Below the pieces are notes generated by a model. That model saw nothing but the letters and a program-made list of their open reading frames with translations, searched no databases and had not been told where the DNA came from. Position numbers and translations under genes: made by a program. A DNA stretch of 64,000 nucleotides from the NCBI RefSeq assembly GCF_019039255.1, contig NZ_CP077062.1, positions 1,426,001 through 1,490,000 on the forward strand, given 5' to 3'. This document shows, piece by piece, positions 21,138 to 29,669 of this stretch; positions within the stretch are counted from its first letter, which is position 1; each line of letters begins with the position of its first letter. The DNA comes from Nocardioides panacis. Its GTDB lineage: Bacteria > Actinomycetota > Actinomycetes > Propionibacteriales > Nocardioidaceae.

Positions 21138-23235
21138 TCAGTGGAAGCGCTTCCCGGTGACCTTCTCCGAGACGCCCTCCCGGTCGAGCAGCTGGGTCAG
21201 GCCGCCGTTCCAGAACGAGAAGCCGGCCCCGGTGATCATCGCCAGGTCCAGGTCCTCCGGCGCCGCGACGACGCCCTCGTCGAGCATCCGGCGGGCCTCG
21301 TCGGCCAGCGCCTCGAGGGTCCGGGCGCGTACGGCGGCCGGGGCCAGCTCGGTCCCGTCGGCGGGCACCGCGAAGATCTCCGCGACCTCCGGGTCCACCG
21401 AGAAGTCCGGCGCGTACACGCTCGTCCTCCCCGAGGCGACGAGCTTCTCGAGGCTGGGGGAGACGTAGAACCGGTCCGGGAAGGCGCGCTGCAGCGTCTG
21501 GCTGTTGTGCAGCGCGATGGCCGGCCCGACCAGGGACAGCAGGAAGAACGGCGGCATCGGGGCGACCCCGGCGAACGCGCCGTCGGCGACGGCGAGCGGG
21601 GTGCCCTCGTCGACGATCCTGCCGACCTCGCCCATGGAAGCGGCCGAGCAGCCGGTTCACGATGAACGAGGGGCTGTCCTGGACCAGGATGCTGGTCTTC
21701 CTCAGCGCCTTGCCGGTCGCGAACGCGGTGGCCAGGGTGGCGTCGTCGGTGGTCGCGCCGCGGACGATCTCGAGCAGCGGCATCACCGCGACCGGGTTGA
21801 AGAAGTGGAAGCCCACCACCCGCTCCGGGTGCTCGAGGTCGGCGGCCATCTCGCCGATCGACAGCGACGAGGTGTTGGTGGCCAGCACGCAGGTCGGCGA
21901 CACCACCGCCTCGACGTCGGCGAAGACGCGCTTCTTGACCTGCATCTCCTCGAAGACCGCCTCGATCACGAAGTCGGCGTCCGCGAAGGACGTGGTCTTG
22001 TCGACCGTCCCGGAGACCAGGGCCTTGAGCCGGTTGGCCTTGTCGGCCGACACCCGACCCTTGGCGAGCAGCTTGTCGACCTCGGCGTGCACGTAGCCCA
22101 CGCCCTTGTCGACGCGCGCCTGGTCGAGGTCGGTCAGCACCACCGGCACCCCCAGCCGGCGCACGAAGAGCAGGGCGAGCTGGCTGGCCATGAGGCCGGC
22201 ACCCACGATCCCGACCTTGGTGACCGGTCGGGCCAGCGCCTTGTCGGGCGCACCCGCGGGACGCTTGGCGCGCTTCTGCACCAGGTCGAAGGAGTACAGG
22301 CTGGCCGCCAGCTCCGGGGTCATCATCAGGTCGGCGAGCGCCTCGTCCTCGGCGGCGAAGCCCTCGTCGCGGGACGCGGTCCTCGCGCCCGCGATCAGGT
22401 CCAGCGCGCGGTAGGCCGCGGGGGAGGCGCCGCCGGTCTTGGAGTCCGCGACGCCGCGGCCCTTCGCGACCGCTGCGTCCCAGGCCTCGCCCCGGTCGAC
22501 CTCGGGGCGCGCGACCACGACGTCGCCGGTGAGCACCCGGGCCGCCCAGAGCAGGGACTGCTCCAGGAAGTCGGCGCCCTGGAACTCCGCGTCGGCCAGC
22601 CCCGCCTCGAAGGCGGCGTGCCCGGTCAGCGTGCGGCCCTGGTTGAGCGGGTTCTCCAGGATCAGCTTCACGGCGGTCGCGGCGCCGACGAGGTTCGGCA
22701 CCAGGTAGGCGCCGCCCCAGCCGGGCACCAGGCCGAGCATCACCTCGGGCAGGCCGAGAGCCGGCGCGGAGTCCTGCACGGTCCGGTAGGTGCAGTGCAG
22801 CGCGACCTCCAGGCCACCACCGAGCGCGAGCCCGTTGACGAACCCGAACGTCGGCGTGCCGCCCTCACCGAGCTTGCGGAACACGCCGTGCCCGGCGCGC
22901 GCGATCAGCAGCGCGTCGTCGCGGCCGCCCAGGCCGGTCAGGCCGGTCAGGTCGGCCCCGGCCGCGAGGATGAACGGCTTGCCGGTCACCCCGATCGCGG
23001 CGACGTCCGCGCGGGCCAGTGCCGCGTCGATCGCGGTGTTCAAGGACGCCAGCGACCGCGGCCCGAACGTGTTGGGCCGGGTGTGGTCCAGCCCGTTGTC
23101 GAGGGTGATCAGCGCCATCGTGCCGGCGCCGTACGGCAGGGCCACGTCGCGCGACTTGGCCTCGGTGACCACCTCGTCGGGGGACAGCGCGGCGGCCCGG
23201 TCGAGCAGGTCCTGGAGCTCAGCGGTGGTCGTCAT
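21138..23235 (-). CDS. FadB-like enoyl-CoA hydratase / 3-hydroxyacyl-CoA dehydrogenase (frameshifted)
   Basis: The corrected protein is about 698 residues, the normal size of the multifunctional beta-oxidation enzyme. The N-terminal crotonase half (residues 1-300) has the oxyanion-hole stretch [10 protein letters not shown] and [13 protein letters not shown]. The C-terminal dehydrogenase half begins [17 protein letters not shown], with [15 protein letters not shown] and [11 protein letters not shown]. An extra base at 21636-21637 (CTTCCATGG instead of CTTCATGG on the coding strand) breaks the frame near residue 534; without it the protein continues [11 protein letters not shown] to the stop. 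The start overlaps the thiolase stop by one base. It should work with that thiolase in fatty-acid beta-oxidation. Confidence 0.92.
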
Positions 23236-24434
23236 CAGGCGGCCTCTCCGGTGTAGTGCGGGTTCTCCCAGATCACGGTGCCGCCCATGCCGATGCCGAT
23301 GCACATGGTGGTGATGCCGTAGCGGACGTGCGGCTGCTCCTCGAAGGAGCGGGCGAGCTGGTTCATCAGCCGGACGCCGGAGGAGGCCAGCGGGTGGCCC
23401 ATCGCGATCGCCCCGCCGTAGGGGTTCACGCGCTCGTCGTCGTCGGCGATGCCGAAGTGCTCGAGGAAGGCCAGCACCTGCACGGCGAACGCCTCGTTGA
23501 CCTCGAACGCGCCGATGTCCTCGATCGTCAGGCCGGCCTGCCGCAGCGCCTTCTCGGTCGCCGGGATCGGGCCGGCGCCCATCACCTCGGGCTCGACGCC
23601 CATGAACGAGTAGGCGACCAGCCGCATCTTGACCGGCAGGCCGAGCTCGCGCGCGGTCTCCTCGTCGGCGAGCAGCGCCGCGGTGGCGCCGTCGTTGATG
23701 CCGGCGGCGTTGCCGGCGGTGACCCGGCCGTGCGGGCGGAACGGCGTCTTCAGCCCGGCGAGGTCGGCCAGCGTGGTCTGCGGGCGCGGCGGCTCGTCGA
23801 CCGTGGCCAGGCCCCAGCCGGCCTCGGCGGTGCGGATCGCGACCGGGACGAGGTCGGGCTGGATCTTGCCGTCGGCGTAGGCCCTGGCGGTCTTCTCCTG
23901 CGAGCGCAGCGCGTAGGCGTCGGCGCGGTCCTTGGTGATCGAGGGGTACCGGTCGTGCAGGTTCTCGGCGGTGTTGCCCATCGAGAGCGCCTCGGGGTCG
24001 ACGACCTTCTCCGACATGATCCGCGGGTTGGGGTCGACGCCCTCGCCCATCGGGTGCCGGCCCATGTGCTCGACACCCCCGGCGATGACGACGTCGTAGG
24101 AGCCGAACGCGATGCCCCCGGCGGTGGTCGTGACCGCGGTCATCGCCCCGGCGCACATCCGGTCGATGGCGTAGCCGGGCACGCTCTGCGGCAGCCCGGC
24201 GAGCAGGGCCGCCGTACGACCGATGGTCAGGCCCTGGTCGCCGATCTGCGTGGTGGCCGCGATCGCCACCTCGTCGACCCGCTCGGGCGGCAGGCTCGGG
24301 TTGCGGCGCAGGAGCTCGCGGATGCACTTGATGACCAGGTCGTCGGCACGCGTCTCGGCGTACTGGCCCTTGGCCTTGCCGAACGGCGTTCGCACGCCGT
24401 CGACGAAGACGACCTCTCGCAGCTGTCGGGGCAC
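23235..24434 (-). CDS. fadA: Acetyl-CoA C-acyltransferase (3-ketoacyl-CoA thiolase)
   Basis: A 399-residue thiolase that cleaves 3-ketoacyl-CoA in the last step of beta-oxidation. The nucleophile is Cys94 in [26 protein letters not shown] (base His) and [10 protein letters not shown] (second Cys) are intact. The start is a GTG with GAGGAG 8 bases upstream. It is the first gene of a two-gene fadA-fadB operon. The promoter region is shared with a divergent LytR-family gene and holds TAC-N6-GTAAC, a motif also found upstream of the second thiolase gene. Confidence 0.95.
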   Translation of the reverse strand: MPRQLREVVFVDGVRTPFGKAKGQYAETRADDLVIKCIRELLRRNPSLPPERVDEVAIAATTQIGDQGLTIGRTAALLAGLPQSVPGYAIDRMCAGAMTAVTTTAGGIAFGSYDVVIAGGVEHMGRHPMGEGVDPNPRIMSEKVVDPEALSMGNTAENLHDRYPSITKDRADAYALRSQEKTARAYADGKIQPDLVPVAIRTAEAGWGLATVDEPPRPQTTLADLAGLKTPFRPHGRVTAGNAAGINDGATAALLADEETARELGLPVKMRLVAYSFMGVEPEVMGAGPIPATEKALRQAGLTIEDIGAFEVNEAFAVQVLAFLEHFGIADDDERVNPYGGAIAMGHPLASSGVRLMNQLARSFEEQPHVRYGITTMCIGIGMGGTVIWENPHYTGEAA

Positions 24435-24474
24435 GCAGTTGCTCCTCGGGGTGAGTCGGTGGGACCCCCTACGC

Positions 24475-24488
24475 TACTGGCTGGTAAC
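24475..24488. promoter_or_regulatory. Candidate operator TAC-N6-GTAAC upstream of fadA
   Basis: Reads TACTGGCTGGTAAC, an imperfect inverted repeat in the divergent fadA/lytR promoter region. The same TAC-N6-GTAAC layout is at 35016-35029 before the other thiolase gene. It could bind a fatty-acid-responsive TetR protein. Confidence 0.35.
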
Positions 24489-24530
24489 AACGCCCGGAAG
24501 CACCTGCGGTGTGGGGGTGGTCACGCTTGC

Positions 24531-24536
24531 TAGGTT
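24531..24536 (+). promoter_or_regulatory. -10 box of leaderless LytR-family gene
   Basis: TAGGTT, 7 bases before the GTG at 24544. Confidence 0.5.
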
Positions 24537-24543
24537 CTTCGAC

Positions 24544-26022
24544 GTGGGGGACACGCGAGCAGACGCAGCCGGGGAGGCCCCGGCCGCCACGACGCCACCC
24601 CGCCGGCGGCGTCGCCTCCGGCTCGTCCTGGTGGTGCTCGTGACCGTGCTCGCGCTGCTGGCCGCCGCCGCCGCGGTCGGCTACGTCACCCTGGACCGCA
24701 GCATCAAGACGTTCGACGGCCGCGGGATCAGCAGGCACCGGCCCCCGCCGACCGTGCACGGCCAGAACCTGCTGCTGATCGGCTCGGACTCCCGGGCGGT
24801 CGGGGACCGGGCCCTCGGCGGCCGCGGCAAGGTCGTGGGCCGCTCGGACACCACGCTGCTCGTGCACATCTACGAGGGCGGCCGCCGCGCGGTCGCGGTG
24901 TCGATCCCGCGGGACGCGCTGGTCACCGTCCCCGCCTGCCGGCTTCCCGACGGCACCTGGTCGAAGCCGCAGCACCAGGTGATGTTCAACGAGGCCTTCG
25001 CCGTCGGGGACACGAGGGCCGGCAACCCCGCGTGCACCCTCAACACGGTCGAGAGGCTCACCGGGCTGCGCGTCGACCACACGGTGGTCGCCGACTTCGT
25101 CGGGTTCGCGGCGATGACCAGGATCGTCGGCGGGGTGCCGGTCTGCGTGCCGCAGGACGTCTACCAGGGCGACCTGGACCCGAACCGGCCCACCCAGGGC
25201 AGGCTGGTCTTCCACCGCGGGGTCCAGAAGGTCTCCGGGGCCCGGGCACTGGACTACGTGCGGCTGCGGCACGGGGTGGGCGACGGGTCCGACATCGGCC
25301 GGATGCGCCGCCAGCAGGCGTTCATCGGCGCCGTGATCACCAAGGTCCGCAGGGAGGGCCTCACCCCGACCAAGCTGCTCCCGCTCGCCCGCGCGGCCAC
25401 CGAGAACCTCACCGTCGACGCGAGCCTCGGCAGCGCCGAGAAGCTGCTGTCGTTCGTGCTGGGCCTGCGGCACATGGCCCCCGAGGACCTGGTCTTCGTC
25501 ACCACGCCCTGGCGGTACGACGGGGCGCGGGTCGCGCTGGTGCACCCGGACGTCGACCAGCTCTGGACGGCGCTGGCGAACGACCAGCCGCTCAGCGCCG
25601 ACGGCGGCCGCCCGGCCCGGGTGCGCCGGGCCGTGTCCGGCTGGCTGTCCACCGTGACGGCCCCGGTCACCGTGCAGGCGTCGGCGGCGCGGCCCGCGCT
25701 CGCGCAGCGCACCGCCCGCGCGCTGGACGCCCTCGGCCTCCACGCGTCGGCGGGACCGGCCACCGGCGCCGGCCTGCGCAGCCGGGTGGACTACGGGCCG
25801 GGGCAGCGCGACCAGGCCCTCGCGCTGGCCACCGCCGTGGTCGGCACGCGGGTCCGTCAGGTGCCCGCGCCGGGCCTGCGGCTCGTGCTGGGCCGCCAGC
25901 ACCGGGTGCGCGACGCCGGCGCCGTGGTCACCGACGCGCCCGGACGGCTGCCGAGCAGCCTCACCGACGGGGCGCGGTCGGCGGCCACCGCCCCGTGCAC
26001 GAACGTGTCGTACGGCGGCTAG
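24544..26022 (+). CDS. LytR-CpsA-Psr family cell-wall ligase
   Basis: A 492-residue type II membrane protein. A basic stretch (PPRRRRRLR) and one membrane helix (about residues 26-50) are followed by the extracellular LCP domain. That domain has LLIGSDSR, GRSDTTLLVHI, VSIPRDALV and the conserved arginines in DYVRLRHGVGDGSDIGRMRRQQ. A LytR_C domain occupies the last 120 residues. LCP enzymes move polyprenyl-phosphate-linked glycans such as arabinogalactan or teichoic acid onto peptidoglycan. GTG 24544 is favoured by the -10 box. Its stop abuts the convergent mmuM stop inside a perfect palindrome. Confidence 0.9.
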   Translation: MGDTRADAAGEAPAATTPPRRRRRLRLVLVVLVTVLALLAAAAAVGYVTLDRSIKTFDGRGISRHRPPPTVHGQNLLLIGSDSRAVGDRALGGRGKVVGRSDTTLLVHIYEGGRRAVAVSIPRDALVTVPACRLPDGTWSKPQHQVMFNEAFAVGDTRAGNPACTLNTVERLTGLRVDHTVVADFVGFAAMTRIVGGVPVCVPQDVYQGDLDPNRPTQGRLVFHRGVQKVSGARALDYVRLRHGVGDGSDIGRMRRQQAFIGAVITKVRREGLTPTKLLPLARAATENLTVDASLGSAEKLLSFVLGLRHMAPEDLVFVTTPWRYDGARVALVHPDVDQLWTALANDQPLSADGGRPARVRRAVSGWLSTVTAPVTVQASAARPALAQRTARALDALGLHASAGPATGAGLRSRVDYGPGQRDQALALATAVVGTRVRQVPAPGLRLVLGRQHRVRDAGAVVTDAPGRLPSSLTDGARSAATAPCTNVSYGG

Positions 26023-26032
26023 CTAGCCGCCG
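26013..26032. terminator. Perfect 20-bp palindrome centred on two abutting stop codons
   Basis: CGGCGGCTAGCTAGCCGCCG is its own reverse complement. Its centre falls exactly between the TAG of the LytR gene (26020-26022) and the TAG of the convergent mmuM gene (26025-26023). It may fold as a loopless stem acting on both transcripts. Confidence 0.6.
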
Positions 26033-26904
26033 ACCGCGGCACTCATCGCGGCGACGTGCTCGGGCGTGGAGCCGCAGCAGCCGCCGATCAGGTCGATGCC
26101 CAGCCCGTGCAGGGCCCGCGCGTGCTCGGCCATGTCGGCCGGCGAGGCGTCGTACTCGAAGTGGTCGCCGACCACCTGCGGCAGTCCGGCGTTGGACTGG
26201 GCGACCAGCAGCAGCCCCTCGGGACGGGCGTCGGCCAGCTGCGCCGCGATCGTCGCCATCTCCGCGGGGCCGCGCCCGCAGTTCGCGCCGACGGCGTCCA
26301 CGCCGGCCCCGGCCAGCGTGGCGACGGCCTCGCCCGGGCGGACGCCCATCATCGTGCGGAGGTTCGTGTCGAACGACAGGGTCGCGACCACCGGCAGGTC
26401 GGGTACGACGGACCGGGCGGCCGCCACCGCGGCGAGGGCCTCGCCGAGGTCGCTCATCGTCTCGATCAGCACGACGTCGATGCCGCCGGCCGCCAGCCCG
26501 CGCAGCTGCTCCTCGAAGAGCTCCTGGGCCTCGTCGGCGGTCATCGTGCCGAGCGGGACGAGCAGCTCACCGGTCGGGCCGAGGTCACCGGCGACGAGCA
26601 CGCCGTGCGCGTCGGCCACCTCGCGGGCGATCGACGCGGCCGCGGCGTTGAGCTCGTGGACCCGGTCCTCGAGCCCGTGCATCTGCAACCGGGGACGCGT
26701 GCCGCCGAAGGTGTTCGTGGTCAGCAGCCGGGCACCCGCGGACGCGTAGGCCTCGTGGCAGGCCCGGATCACCTCGGGCCGGTCGACGTTCCAGAGCTCG
26801 CCGGCTCCGCCGCCGTCGAGCCCGTTGTCCTGGAGCAGCGTGCCCATCCCGCCGTCGAGGACGACGGGGGTGCTGCCGCCGAGCAGGGTCGCCAGCCGGT
26901 TCAC
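26023..26904 (-). CDS. mmuM: Homocysteine S-methyltransferase
   Basis: A 293-residue zinc-dependent methyltransferase that passes a methyl group, usually from S-methylmethionine, to homocysteine. The zinc ligands are the Cys in GANCGRGP and the Cys pair in GGCCGSTPEH. VLDGGMGTLLQ and NTFGGTRP are typical of the family, and there is no cobalamin domain. The GTG start overlaps the upstream gene by four bases (GTGA). It is the last gene of a three-gene operon with a 'virulence factor' domain protein and a DksA-like protein. Confidence 0.92.
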   Translation of the reverse strand: MNRLATLLGGSTPVVLDGGMGTLLQDNGLDGGGAGELWNVDRPEVIRACHEAYASAGARLLTTNTFGGTRPRLQMHGLEDRVHELNAAAASIAREVADAHGVLVAGDLGPTGELLVPLGTMTADEAQELFEEQLRGLAAGGIDVVLIETMSDLGEALAAVAAARSVVPDLPVVATLSFDTNLRTMMGVRPGEAVATLAGAGVDAVGANCGRGPAEMATIAAQLADARPEGLLLVAQSNAGLPQVVGDHFEYDASPADMAEHARALHGLGIDLIGGCCGSTPEHVAAMSAAVGG

Positions 26905-27209
26905 GAGCCGGCCTGGGCGGCGCCGAGGGAGTCGAGGTACTCCTGGACCCGCGCGGGCGGCCAGGCCTCCTCGAGCTCGGCGACCACCCGGTCGGCGACC
27001 TCGGTGGGGCTGCCCTCCGACGGGGTCCACGCGCCCCGGGTCCAGCCGGCGAGGTAGTCGTCGCTGCCGGTGTCCCCGAGCCGCATCGCGGCCTCGTCGA
27101 TCGCCTCCTGGAAGCGCGGCGGCAACGGCGACTTGGTCACCTGGTCGCCGTCGCGGGCCACGACGAGCGACGGCAGGTCGCGCCACGAGGTCAGCTGGTA
27201 GTCCGTCAC
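26901..27209 (-). CDS. Virulence-factor-domain (PF13769-like) small protein
   Basis: A 102-residue cytoplasmic protein with YQLTSWRDLPSLVVARDG and RFQEAIDEAAMRLGDTGSDDYLAGW. I recognise it as the actinobacterial 'virulence factor' domain family, usually found next to methionine or folate methyltransferase genes; its biochemical role is unknown. It is coupled on both sides by four-base overlaps (GTGA), starting inside the end of the dksA-like gene and ending inside the mmuM start. It may be an accessory of homocysteine methylation, based only on this gene order. Confidence 0.75.
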   Translation of the reverse strand: MTDYQLTSWRDLPSLVVARDGDQVTKSPLPPRFQEAIDEAAMRLGDTGSDDYLAGWTRGAWTPSEGSPTEVADRVVAELEEAWPPARVQEYLDSLGAAQAGS

Positions 27210-27535
27210 CCGGCGAGCCTACCGGCGTCGCGCACGCACAGCACCGCCCACGGGAGCGCCTCGAGACGGCCCTCGCCGATCGGCTCGCCGCACGCGTCGC
27301 AGGTCCCGTAGCTGCCCTCCGCGAGCTTGGCCATCGCCCGCTCGACGTCGGCGCGGGTGACCTGCAGCTTGTCGTGCACCGCGACCTGGGAGAGCCGGTC
27401 GACCGCCATCGACGTGCCCTCGCCGACCCGCTTGCCGAACGAGATCGAGCCCTGGTCGTCGGGTCGCTCCTCGAGCTGTCCCATCTGGTCGTCGATCTCG
27501 GCGAGCTTCTCGCGCAGCACTTCGGCGGTGTCCAT
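27206..27535 (-). CDS. TraR/DksA-type zinc-finger protein with an incomplete finger
   Basis: A 109-residue protein. A coiled-coil N-terminal part (residues 1-70) is followed by the zinc-finger segment GTCDACGEPIGEGRLEALPWAVLCVRDAG. Cys79, Cys82 and Cys100 are present, but the usual fourth cysteine (position 103) is Asp. DksA-family proteins bind in the RNA polymerase secondary channel; many actinobacterial members are general stress or RNA-polymerase-binding proteins. The ATG at 27535 is the only sensible start; CACAGT 6 bases upstream may be a leaderless -10. It is first in the operon. Confidence 0.85.
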   Translation of the reverse strand: MDTAEVLREKLAEIDDQMGQLEERPDDQGSISFGKRVGEGTSMAVDRLSQVAVHDKLQVTRADVERAMAKLAEGSYGTCDACGEPIGEGRLEALPWAVLCVRDAGRLAG

Positions 27536-27642
27536 CACCCCACTGTGCCCCAGGTGGCTCCCGGGTGGTGGAGCGCCTCCCGCCGGACCGGGCGCACGAG
27601 GTCGCCGACCGGATCGGGCATAGTGAGGCCCGGAGCGGGGTT

Positions 27643-27665
27643 GTGGTCTCGACAGGCTCGACCAC
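27643..27665. repeat. REP-like intergenic repeat unit
   Basis: A 23-bp unit beginning GTGGTCTCGACAGG, with 6-bp ends GTGGTC and GACCAC that pair. From memory this sequence type recurs between genes in Nocardioides, Arthrobacter and relatives. I see a single copy here, between dksA-like and PAC2 genes. Confidence 0.55.
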
Positions 27666-27704
27666 CCGGGCGACGCAGCTCGACCACGCGAGGAGAGGGA
27701 ACCG

Positions 27705-28637
27705 ATGACAGAGCCGGCGAGGTACGTGCACATCGTCGACGACGTGCCCGAGCTCGACGACCTCGAGCAGGGCCCGGTGCTGATCCACTCGCTCGACGGG
27801 TTCCTGGACGCGGGGAACGCCGCCGCGATCGCCACCAAGGCGCTGCTGGCGCAGTCGTCGGGCCGGGTGGTCGCCAGCTTCGAGATCGACGCGTTCTACG
27901 ACTACCGCGCCCGGCGTCCTCCGATGACGTTCTCGGAGAGTCGCTACGAGGACTATGACCCGCCCCGGCTGGTCGTGCGGCTCAACCACGACAGCCTCGG
28001 GACGCCGTACCTGCTGCTGCACGGTCCGGAGCCCGATACCCACTGGGAGGCCTTCGCGCTCGCGGTCCGTGCGGTCGTGGAGAAGCTCCGGGTGCGGCTG
28101 ACCGTCTCGATGGGGGCGGTGCCGATGGCGGTCCCGCACACCCGGCCGGTGATGCTCACCAACCACGCGACCCAGGCCGACCTGCTGCTGACCGAGAACA
28201 TCTGGAAGGGCCAGATCCGGGTGCCGGCCAGCGCGCAGGCGCTGCTCGAGATGCGGCTCGGCGGCTGGGGCCACCCCGCGATGGGCTTCGTCGCGCACAT
28301 CCCGCACTACGTCGCGCAGTTCGACTACCCGTCCGCCGCGGCGACGATGCTGGAGTCGGTCGAGGTGGTGACCGGGCTGGAGTGGGACCTCACCGAGGTC
28401 GAGGCCGCGGGTGCCGCCAAGATGGTGGAGATCGCCGCCCAGATCGAGGACTCCGCGGAGGTGCGGGACGTGGTCTCGGGCCTCGAGCAGCAGTACGACG
28501 CGTTCCACCGGTCCGAGGAGGACGGCGACGCGCTGCCCCTCGCCGAGGAGAAGAACCTGCCGACGGGGGAGGAGCTCGGCGCCGAGTTCGAGCGCTTCCT
28601 GGCCGGGCTCGACCGGCCCAACGACGGACAAGAGTAG
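27705..28637 (+). CDS. PAC2 family protein
   Basis: A 310-residue member of the PAC2 (proteasome assembly chaperone 2-like) family. The core has VLIHSLDGFLDAGNAA, ASFEIDAFYDYRARRP and the glycine-rich GGWGHPAMGFVAHIPHYV. In actinobacteria these proteins are widespread and their partner is unsettled. The C-terminal 50 residues are acidic and helical, and end FERFLAGLDRPN. GAGGAGAGGG precedes the ATG. The tesB gene follows 10 bases later and may share its transcript. Confidence 0.88.
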   Translation: MTEPARYVHIVDDVPELDDLEQGPVLIHSLDGFLDAGNAAAIATKALLAQSSGRVVASFEIDAFYDYRARRPPMTFSESRYEDYDPPRLVVRLNHDSLGTPYLLLHGPEPDTHWEAFALAVRAVVEKLRVRLTVSMGAVPMAVPHTRPVMLTNHATQADLLLTENIWKGQIRVPASAQALLEMRLGGWGHPAMGFVAHIPHYVAQFDYPSAAATMLESVEVVTGLEWDLTEVEAAGAAKMVEIAAQIEDSAEVRDVVSGLEQQYDAFHRSEEDGDALPLAEEKNLPTGEELGAEFERFLAGLDRPNDGQE

Positions 28638-28647
28638 GAACCCGCCC

Positions 28648-29508
28648 GTGCCCCGTTCCGCCGACGAGCTCGTGGAGCTCCTCGACCTGGAGACCATCGA
28701 CGTCAACCTCTTCCGCGGCATCCAGCCGGACACCATGCTGCAGCGGGTGTTCGGCGGCCAGGTCGCGGCGCAGTCGCTGGTGGCCGGCGCCCGCACCGTG
28801 GACCCGCCGCTGAGCGTGCACTCGCTGCACTCCTACTTCCTGCGCCCGGGCGACCCCGCCGTCCCGATCGTGTACGACGTCGAGCGGATGCGCGACGGAC
28901 GCTCGTTCTCCACGCGCCGGATCGTGGCCCGCCAGCACGGGCGACCGATCTACTTCATGACCGCGAGCTTCCAGGTGCCCGAGGAGGGCTTCGAGCACCA
29001 GGACGTGATGCCCGTGGTGCCCTCGCCGGAGGACTCCACGGACGTCGCGGAGCTGTTCCGCCGGGAGTCGCCCGAGCGGGCCGAGGAGTGGCTCACCGAG
29101 TGGGCGGTCCTGGAGATGCGCGCGGTGGGTGACTCCCGCCAGGGCGGCCAGCTGCCCAACGACGAGCACCCGGCGCACTCGCGGCTGTGGATGCGGATCA
29201 GCGGGAAGCTCGACGACGATGAGCTGACCCACCGGGCGGCGTTCACCTACGCCAGCGACATGACGCTGCTGGGCTCCGCGCTGGTGCCGCACGGCGTCGC
29301 GATCTCCAGCCCCCGGGTGCAGTCCGCGTCGCTGGACCACACGGTGTGGTTCCACCGGCCGTTCCGGGCCGACGAGTGGTGGCTCTACGACCAGGTCTCG
29401 CCGTCGGCGTCCGGCGCTCGCGGGCTGGGCATCGGCCGGGTGTTCGCGCAGGACGGCCGGCTGGTCGCCACGGTCGCCCAGGAGGGCCTGATCCGCCCCC
29501 GCGGCTGA
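28648..29508 (+). CDS. tesB: Acyl-CoA thioesterase II (TesB)
   Basis: A 286-residue double-hotdog thioesterase that hydrolyses acyl-CoA to the free acid and CoA. FGGQVAAQSLVAGARTV and SLHSYFLRPGD mark the first hotdog. SLDHTVWFHRPFRADEWWLYDQVSP marks the second and has the catalytic Asp/Gln pattern. A GTG start with AGGA upstream. It sits directly after the PAC2 gene. It would balance acyl-CoA pools along with the fatty-acid genes found elsewhere in the window. Confidence 0.93.
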   Translation: MPRSADELVELLDLETIDVNLFRGIQPDTMLQRVFGGQVAAQSLVAGARTVDPPLSVHSLHSYFLRPGDPAVPIVYDVERMRDGRSFSTRRIVARQHGRPIYFMTASFQVPEEGFEHQDVMPVVPSPEDSTDVAELFRRESPERAEEWLTEWAVLEMRAVGDSRQGGQLPNDEHPAHSRLWMRISGKLDDDELTHRAAFTYASDMTLLGSALVPHGVAISSPRVQSASLDHTVWFHRPFRADEWWLYDQVSPSASGARGLGIGRVFAQDGRLVATVAQEGLIRPRG

Positions 29509-29552
29509 CCCCGAATTACACGCGTGGCATTAGCACATCCTTGCCGCTTTCC

Positions 29553-29582
29553 GTGACAGACACGCCGACTACTGGTTAAGGT
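29553..29582 (+). promoter_or_regulatory. Candidate promoter for the M23 peptidase
   Basis: GTGACA (29553-29558) and TAAGGT (29577-29582) are separated by 18 bases. The 87-bp leader that follows is G/T-rich, with four G tracts. Confidence 0.35.
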
Positions 29583-29669
29583 TGGGTGTTTCTGGGGTTC
29601 GCGGGGTTGTTGTGGCCTGTGTGGTCTGAGCCGGTTCCCCCCATCGCAACGCCTGTGGGAGGGGACCGG

